Of a stretch of 64,000 nt of DNA, positions 59,391 through 64,000 are shown one piece after another. The DNA is taken from the NCBI RefSeq assembly GCF_030159255.1, contig NZ_BSCT01000022.1:62001-126000 (forward strand), written 5' to 3'. The notes under the pieces were generated by a model. The model did no database searches. It had not been told where the DNA came from and saw only the letters and a list, made by a program, of their open reading frames with translations. Source of the stretch: Bradyrhizobium sp. SSBR45G. GTDB lineage: Bacteria; Pseudomonadota; Alphaproteobacteria; Rhizobiales; Xanthobacteraceae. Position 1 is the stretch's first letter. The number at the start of each line of letters is the position of its first letter. The position numbers and the translations under genes were made by a program.

Positions 59391-60020
59391 TCAATCATCC
59401 AGCTTGGCCAGCCGCTCCGCCTCGGCGAGATCGTCGGCGGTGTTGGCATTGAAGAACGGATCGCGCGGAATGACGGGCCAGGTCACGGTCGCGACCTTGT
59501 AGCGCGCCGTGAAGCGGGTGACCTTGCGGATGTCGTCGGCCACCAGGGCACGGCGGAGGTCGTCCCGCAAGCGCACCGGCCACAGTCCGATCACCGGGTG
59601 GGTCTGGCCGCCGGACGCCGCCAGCGCGAGCTCGGCCTGTTCTCTCGCGCAGGCGCCGGCAAGCCGCGTCACCAGATCGCGCGGCAGGAACGGGCAGTCG
59701 GCCGCCGCGCTCAGCATCCAATCTGCGTCAGGCCTGTGCACGGCAACCCAGTCGAGCCCGGCCAGGATGCCGGCCAGGGGGCCTGGAAAGCCCGCGATGT
59801 CATCGGGCACGACGGTCAGGCCGTAGGCCGCGAATCGCGCGGGATCGCCATTCGCATTCAGGATCAGTCGATCGCATTGCGGCGTCAGCCGCGCGATCAC
59901 ATGGGCAAGCAGCGTGCGGCCGCCGATCTCGCGCATCGGCTTGTCGCCGCCGCCCATCCGCCGGGCGAGGCCGCCGGCGAGCAGGACGCCCGGAATCGAT
60001 GTCGTTGTCGTGGCTGTCAT
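59391..60020 (-). CDS. mobA: Molybdenum cofactor guanylyltransferase MobA
   Basis: MobA attaches GMP to molybdopterin to make the guanine-dinucleotide cofactor of DMSO-reductase-type enzymes. The GTP-binding motif LLAGGLARRMGGGDKPM is at the N terminus, with VVPDDIAGFPGPLAGILAGLDW and the metal Asp region SAAADCPFLP. The length of 209 fits. The start at 60020 is preferred to 60038, although its ribosome site (GGA) is weak. Transcribed with the CDF-like gene to its left and divergent from mobB. Confidence 0.9.
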   Translation of the reverse strand: MTATTTTSIPGVLLAGGLARRMGGGDKPMREIGGRTLLAHVIARLTPQCDRLILNANGDPARFAAYGLTVVPDDIAGFPGPLAGILAGLDWVAVHRPDADWMLSAAADCPFLPRDLVTRLAGACAREQAELALAASGGQTHPVIGLWPVRLRDDLRRALVADDIRKVTRFTARYKVATVTWPVIPRDPFFNANTADDLAEAERLAKLDD

Positions 60021-60282
60021 CGCCGGTTCCGTTATCATGCCGCGCAGCCCCGCGTCAGCGGCCCGGGCATGCGATCCACGATTTGCGTCTCGTCTGCGCG
60101 GGAGCGCGAGACGCAGCTGTTGGCTCATTGCCCGCCGGCATGACATCCCGGCCGGGCCGGGATAGAGCTATCGAAACTGCACGATCCGCAGCAAATCTAC
60201 CCGGCCGCAGGCACGAAACACGGCTGGGGGGCAAGGGCAGGCGCCTGCGGCCCGGCCGCCTTGGTTCAATCTGGAGACCGCG

Positions 60283-60810
60283 ATGAACGTCATCGGCCTC
60301 GCCGGCTGGAGCGGCGCCGGCAAGACCACGCTGCTGACGCGGCTCATTCCGCATCTCAACGCGCAGGGGCTGCGCGTCTCGGTGATCAAGCACGCCCATC
60401 ACCGCTTCGACGTCGACGTGCCCGGCAAGGACTCCTGGCGTCATCGCGAGGCCGGCGCGGCGGAGGTGCTGGTCGCCTCCGGCACGCGCTGGGCGCTGAT
60501 GCACGAATTGCGCGGTGCGCCCGAGCCATCTTTGCCTGATCTGCTGGCGAGGTTGTCGCCGGTCGATCTCGTCGTCATCGAGGGATACAAAGCGGGGCCG
60601 CACCACCGCATCGAGGTGCACCGCAGCGGCAATGCCAAGCCGCTGCTGTTCCCTGATGATCCCGGAATCGTCGCGATCGCCAGCGACGTTGCGATCGAGG
60701 CGGCCCTGCCGCGGGCTCACCTCGACGACATCCCCACCATCGCCGCCCTGGTCCGGCAGTTTGCAATGCCGTTGGCGGATGTGGTGGCCCTGGCTGCCGG
60801 TGCCCGGTGA
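60283..60810 (+). CDS. mobB: Molybdopterin-guanine dinucleotide biosynthesis protein MobB
   Basis: A P-loop GTPase of 175 residues that assists MobA. The Walker A motif GWSGAGKTTLL is at residues 8-18, with VIKHAHHRFDVDVPGKDSWRHREAGA (the MobB His-rich segment) and LVVIEGYKAGPHHRIEV later. GGAG precedes the ATG by about 8 bases. Divergent from mobA over about 260 bases. Its stop overlaps the ATG of a 38-codon frame that bridges to the TusA-like gene. Confidence 0.9.
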   Translation: MNVIGLAGWSGAGKTTLLTRLIPHLNAQGLRVSVIKHAHHRFDVDVPGKDSWRHREAGAAEVLVASGTRWALMHELRGAPEPSLPDLLARLSPVDLVVIEGYKAGPHHRIEVHRSGNAKPLLFPDDPGIVAIASDVAIEAALPRAHLDDIPTIAALVRQFAMPLADVVALAAGAR

Positions 60811-60926
60811 TGGAACTCGCGGACGGAACAGGGAACCCGCTGGAACTCGTCGTTGCCGGCGCGGAACTCGAGACGGGAACGGCGCGGTTGACGCACCCAG
60901 GCCGCTTCGCCATGGTCCGCGCATGA
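60810..60926 (+). CDS. Possible 38-codon coupling gene
   Basis: Its ATG overlaps the mobB TGA, and its TGA (60924-60926) overlaps the ATG of the TusA-like gene. The predicted product starts MELADGTGNPLELVVAGAEL and ends RFAMVRA; I recognise no family. Overlap at both ends is hard to explain by chance alone, so it is listed, but there is no ribosome site or known homologue. Confidence 0.35.
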   Translation: MELADGTGNPLELVVAGAELETGTARLTHPGRFAMVRA

Positions 60927-61162
60927 CCATCAAGAGGCTGGATCTGGCGGGATTGAAATGCCCGCTGCCGGCGCTGAAGACCCGCAAGGCGCTGCAGTCG
61001 CTCAAGCCGGGCCAGCGCCTCGAAGTGTGCTGCACCGATCCGTTGGCGGTGATCGACATCCCCAACCTGATTCGCGAGACCGGCGATCGGGTCGAGATCC
61101 TCGATCGCGGCGAGAGCGGCATTCTGTTTCTGATCGAGAAGATGACGGGGCAGGCCGAATGA
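60923..61162 (+). CDS. TusA/SirA-like sulfur carrier protein (79 aa)
   Basis: A small alpha-beta protein with the family motif LKCPLPALKTRKAL; the Cys in CPxP receives a persulfide in TusA. Later residues (LEVCCTDPLAVIDIPNLIRETG) fit the family. TusA-like proteins pass sulfur to tRNA thiolation or to molybdenum cofactor enzymes; the place next to mobA/mobB makes the latter attractive. The start at 60923 overlaps the upstream frame. I avoid a gene symbol because the family has several members per genome. Confidence 0.85.
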   Translation: MTIKRLDLAGLKCPLPALKTRKALQSLKPGQRLEVCCTDPLAVIDIPNLIRETGDRVEILDRGESGILFLIEKMTGQAE

Positions 61163-61583
61163 GCCGCGTGCAAGACGAAGCGGACCACATGCTGCAGGTT
61201 GCTGGAACTAAGTAGTTCGTGCGTCCGCCTTGCTGCGCGCAGGTGTCAAGTGGCCGAATCGCTTCCTATCGTCGCATCCGCGCCAGAGCCCGCTCATAAC
61301 AATGCCGCGTTCTCTGTCCAGGCTTGCGCCGTTGGGAAGAGGCAAGGGGAGGTTGTTGCTGTCTTCACAATTTCGAGAGCAGTGGATCCTCGGCTGCGTC
61401 GCATGTCCGAGGTGATCAACGGGGCATCTGATTAGTTGATTCCATTCGTGACGGTGATGAGCCGTCGGGAAGTAATGGTGCGCCTGATGACTACAGCCGT
61501 GAGTGGCGATGGCGTCGGTTGCACGCGAACTTCTGTGTTTGTTAGCAACACACCTACGCTGCATTGCGGTCAATCCACCAAGT

Positions 61584-61612
61584 TTGACCAATTATTACCA
61601 TTTTACTATCGA
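61584..61612 (+). promoter_or_regulatory. Sigma70-like promoter in the MFS upstream region
   Basis: TTGACC (61584-61589), 17 bases, TATCGA (61607-61612). It would give a leader of about 290 bases. Confidence 0.4.
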
Positions 61613-61841
61613 CAATTTGCCTCGGTTCTGCACCAATTGAGGCGCTCTCCGCGGAGGTTGCGGGAGGCGAGTCATGCCCGCTGGGGATCGGGCCAGGTGG
61701 AACCGCGGCGCGAGAATGACGCGAGGATGACACGACGGCTGAGACCTCGGTGGGGGGTGTCATGCGCGTCGGACGAGCCTCGATGTTTGTGCATCGCGAA
61801 ATTGTCTGGCAGGTCGATGGCGGACAGGGTGAGTAAGCGTA

Positions 61842-61855
61842 TTGATTCTGATCAA
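61842..61855. promoter_or_regulatory. FixK/FNR-type box
   Basis: Perfect palindrome TTGAT-TCTG-ATCAA, the consensus for FNR/FixK proteins. Its centre lies about 61 bases before the ATG, so a start near 61889 would place it at the activator position (about -40.5) with a 21-base leader. This predicts oxygen-limited activation of the transporter. Confidence 0.7.
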
Positions 61856-61909
61856 GGGGACAGAACATGACGTCGTTGCGTTGGACGGGAGTCCGTAGGG
61901 GAGGAATGC

Positions 61910-63565
61910 ATGGCTACCATTGAGAGCGCGGGCTCGCTCCCGAACGCGCAAGCGGGCATCTTCGATCGTGAGCACACGGTCGCTAAAGCGGGGTTCAACC
62001 GTTGGCTGGTTCCGCCGGCTGCACTGTGCATCCATCTGTGCATCGGCATGGCCTACGGGTTCTCGGTGTTCTGGCTGCCTCTGTCGCGCGCGATCGGCGT
62101 GACCCAGAGCACCGTCTGCACCGACATGACGCTGGTGCAGGAGCTGTTCACGACCAGCTGCGACTGGAAGGTCGCGAGCCTTGGCTGGATGTACACGCTG
62201 TTCTTCGTGCTGCTCGGCGGCTCCGCCGCCGTCTGGGGCGGCTGGCTCGAGCGGGCAGGCCCGCGCAAGGCCGGCGCCGTGGCGGCGTGCTGCTGGGGCG
62301 GCGGTCTCCTGTTCGCGGCGCTCGGCATCTATGTCCACCAGCTCTGGATGATGTGGCTCGGCGCCGGCGTGATCGGCGGCATCGGTCTCGGTCTCGGCTA
62401 TATCTCGCCGGTCTCCACCCTGGTGAAGTGGTTCCCCGATCGCCGCGGCATGGCGACCGGCATGGCCATCATGGGCTTCGGCGGCGGCGCGATGATCGGT
62501 GCTCCGCTCGCCAACCTGCTGATGAACTACTTCAAGACGCCGACCTCGGTCGGCGTGTGGGAGACCTTCGTCACGATGGGCGTGATCTATTTCGTCTTCA
62601 TGATGATCGGCGCCTTTGCCTATCGGGTGGCCCCGGTCGGCTGGCAGCCCGAGGGCTGGACGCCGCCGGCGGTGAAGAAGGCGATGATCTCGGAGCACCA
62701 CGTACATCTCGACAATGCACACAAGACTCCGCAGTTCTGGCTGGTCTGGTGGGTGCTGTGCTTGAACGTGTCGGCAGGCATCGGCGTGATCGGCATGGCC
62801 TCGCCGATGCTGCAGGAGATCTTCGCCGGCAAGCTGATCGGTCTCCCCGATGTCAGCTTCAACCAGCTCGACGCCGGCCAGAAGGCGGCGATCGCTGGCA
62901 TTGCAGCCGGCTTTGCCGGCCTGCTGTCGCTGTTCAACATCGGCGGCCGGTTCTTCTGGGCGTCGCTGTCGGATCACATCGGCCGCAAGGCCACCTATTA
63001 CTGCTTCTTCCTGATCGGCATCGTGCTCTACGCGCTGGCGCCGACCTTCGCAGCAATGGGCTCCAAGCTGCTGTTCGTGGGTGCCTTCGCGATCATCCTG
63101 TCGATGTATGGCGGCGGCTTCGCCACGGTGCCGGCCTATCTCGCCGACCTGTTCGGCACCCAGTTCGTGGGCGCTATCCACGGGCGGCTGCTGACGGCGT
63201 GGGCGACGGCGGGCATCATCGGCCCGGTCGTGGTCAACTACATCCGCGAGTTCCAGCTCGCCGCCGGCGTGCCGCGCGACCAGCTGTACAACACGACGAT
63301 GTACATCCTCTGCGCCATGCTGCTGGCCGGCCTGATCTGCAACCTCCTGATCAAGCCCGTCGATCACAAGTGGAACATGAGCCCGGATGAAGTGGCGCGC
63401 TACCAGTCGGAGCTCGCCAAGAGCGAGTCGGCGGTCCAGCATGGCTCGTTCGGCATCGGCAAGGGCGGCCTCGACCTGAGCTCGGCACTGTTCTGGGCCT
63501 TCGTCGGCGTGCCGCTGGCCTGGGGTGTCTGGAAGACGCTGGAAAGCGCGGTCAAGATCTTCTGA
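61910..63565 (+). CDS. OFA-family (oxalate/formate antiporter-like) MFS transporter
   Basis: A 551-residue major facilitator of the oxalate:formate antiporter family with about 12 helices. Landmarks are IHLCIGMAYGFSVFWLPLS, the WLERAGPRKAGA loop after helix 2, GIGLGLGYISPVSTLVKWFPDRRGMATGM and GRFFWASLSDHIGRK. Its first 30 residues and a central loop are longer than in OxlT, and a C-terminal tail adds about 50 residues. GGGGAGGAATGC precedes the ATG. It would exchange or import a carboxylate; the FixK box suggests use at low oxygen. It is followed by a strong terminator. Confidence 0.88.
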   Translation: MATIESAGSLPNAQAGIFDREHTVAKAGFNRWLVPPAALCIHLCIGMAYGFSVFWLPLSRAIGVTQSTVCTDMTLVQELFTTSCDWKVASLGWMYTLFFVLLGGSAAVWGGWLERAGPRKAGAVAACCWGGGLLFAALGIYVHQLWMMWLGAGVIGGIGLGLGYISPVSTLVKWFPDRRGMATGMAIMGFGGGAMIGAPLANLLMNYFKTPTSVGVWETFVTMGVIYFVFMMIGAFAYRVAPVGWQPEGWTPPAVKKAMISEHHVHLDNAHKTPQFWLVWWVLCLNVSAGIGVIGMASPMLQEIFAGKLIGLPDVSFNQLDAGQKAAIAGIAAGFAGLLSLFNIGGRFFWASLSDHIGRKATYYCFFLIGIVLYALAPTFAAMGSKLLFVGAFAIILSMYGGGFATVPAYLADLFGTQFVGAIHGRLLTAWATAGIIGPVVVNYIREFQLAAGVPRDQLYNTTMYILCAMLLAGLICNLLIKPVDHKWNMSPDEVARYQSELAKSESAVQHGSFGIGKGGLDLSSALFWAFVGVPLAWGVWKTLESAVKIF

Positions 63566-63585
63566 TCAATCGCGATCGTTGCAAG

Positions 63586-63618
63586 CGGGGCGGCCTGGTT
63601 GGCCGCCCCGTTTTTTTT
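63586..63618 (+). terminator. Rho-independent terminator of the MFS gene
   Basis: CGGGGCGGCC pairs with GGCCGCCCCG around a TGGTT loop, followed by eight T. It lies 21 bases after the stop. Confidence 0.95.
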
Positions 63619-63734
63619 GTGCCTATGCCTTTCCTATGCGAGGCGCGCACCGTCCGTCTCGCATTCCTACGACGAGCCGCGCCATCTTCGAGGCAGCCGG
63701 CCGGATCTCGCGCCGGCCCATGCGGAGAATGGGC

Positions 63735-63980
63735 ATGAGCTCGATCGAACTGCCTCGTGACGCCTGCGGCGCTTTCGTCACCAGGGCCATCCGGCCTTCG
63801 CGCCTGATCAAGACGCTCCACAAGGCCATCAGCACCGTTCATGCGGCGATTGCCGCTGCCAAGCTCCGGCGCCTGCGCAACGAGCTGCTTCTGCGGCAGA
63901 GCTCTGCAGCCGCCATCGCGCCCGACGCCTCGCGCCGGCCGCAGGCGCCGTTGATCCTCGGGGACAAGTGGGACTTCTGA
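63735..63980 (+). CDS. Small basic hypothetical protein (81 aa)
   Basis: Starts MSSIELPRDACGAFVTRAIRPSR and ends PQAPLILGDKWDF, a small-protein tail I associate from memory with Bradyrhizobium hypothetical proteins. The middle is a basic helix (AAIAAAKLRRLRNELLLR). GGAG lies 8 bases before the ATG at 63735; in-frame ATGs at 63636 and 63720 lack one. No function is known to me. It sits alone at the right edge, after the terminator. Confidence 0.6.
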   Translation: MSSIELPRDACGAFVTRAIRPSRLIKTLHKAISTVHAAIAAAKLRRLRNELLLRQSSAAAIAPDASRRPQAPLILGDKWDF

Positions 63981-64000
63981 GGCTGTCGTTGCCGATCAAA

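Larger units (their letters stand above)
61163..61909. other. AT-richer intergenic region upstream of the MFS gene
   Basis: About 750 bases without a gene. It contains a promoter-like pair (61584-61612), a short stem GTGTT-TGTTAGC-AACAC near 61535, and a FixK/FNR box (61842-61855). No coding frame with a ribosome site is visible. Confidence 0.6.

Overview
The window is high-GC DNA whose gene content points to an alphaproteobacterium of the Bradyrhizobium / Rhodopseudomonas group. The pointers are Bug (TctC), TAXI and LivK-type solute receptors, an alphaproteobacterial CheZ, a FixK/FNR-type box in front of an oxalate/formate-type transporter, and a structured intergenic repeat I associate from memory with Bradyrhizobium. 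This assignment rests on protein recognition by eye, not on a database search.

Layout. (1) 1-10691 is the right part of an integrated element. A tightly overlapping rightward string of small phage-like genes and two metallophosphoesterases is followed by a PstI/BsuBI-type restriction-modification pair, a leftward gene framed by a 24-bp direct repeat, a second rightward set of small genes with an operator-controlled promoter and two copies of a structured leader, and a leftward tyrosine integrase. It ends in a duplicated 3' half of a tRNA-Met(CAT) gene (10642-10691), taken as attR. The left end and the intact tRNA lie outside the window. (2) 10909-14413 is chromosomal: cheZ, a DsbD_2/TauE-like membrane protein, a cystathionine beta-lyase-like PLP enzyme, and a short CbbQ/NorQ ATPase remnant.

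(3) 14749-32748, all leftward, is the standout locus. It is a Tc (ABC) toxin operon with a TcB-TcC fusion (2450 aa, Rhs core plus a nuclease-like C-terminal effector), a TcA pore/translocation subunit (2656 aa), a Cys-rich Hint (hedgehog/intein) protein and a six-cysteine zinc-ribbon-like protein. The last two are not standard Tc components. They sit in the same transcription unit and are the best candidates here for an undescribed accessory function. A membrane hybrid histidine kinase (33773-36358) lies divergently about 1 kb away.

(4) 36861-44352 is a LivGHMKF-type ABC importer followed by an aldehyde dehydrogenase, a carboxymuconolactone-decarboxylase-family protein and a 3-hydroxyisobutyrate-dehydrogenase-like enzyme, probably uptake and oxidation of a small organic acid or aldehyde. 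It converges on a YciI-like gene behind a 13-G tract. (5) 50610-44714, leftward, is an FAD-linked 2-hydroxyacid dehydrogenase followed by an RbsA-RbsC-RbsC-RbsB type importer; the genes overlap at starts and stops, and one junction carries a 17-bp tandem repeat. (6) 50.6-55.1 kb holds a structured intergenic repeat, a LysR regulator, a quinone-oxidoreductase-like gene, a frameshifted helicase relic and a tRNA-Ile(CAT). (7) 55.3-64 kb holds three periplasmic receptors (Bug, TAXI, LivK type), a short CDF-like transporter, mobA, mobB, a TusA-like protein, and an OFA-family MFS transporter preceded by a perfect FixK/FNR box and followed by a strong terminator.
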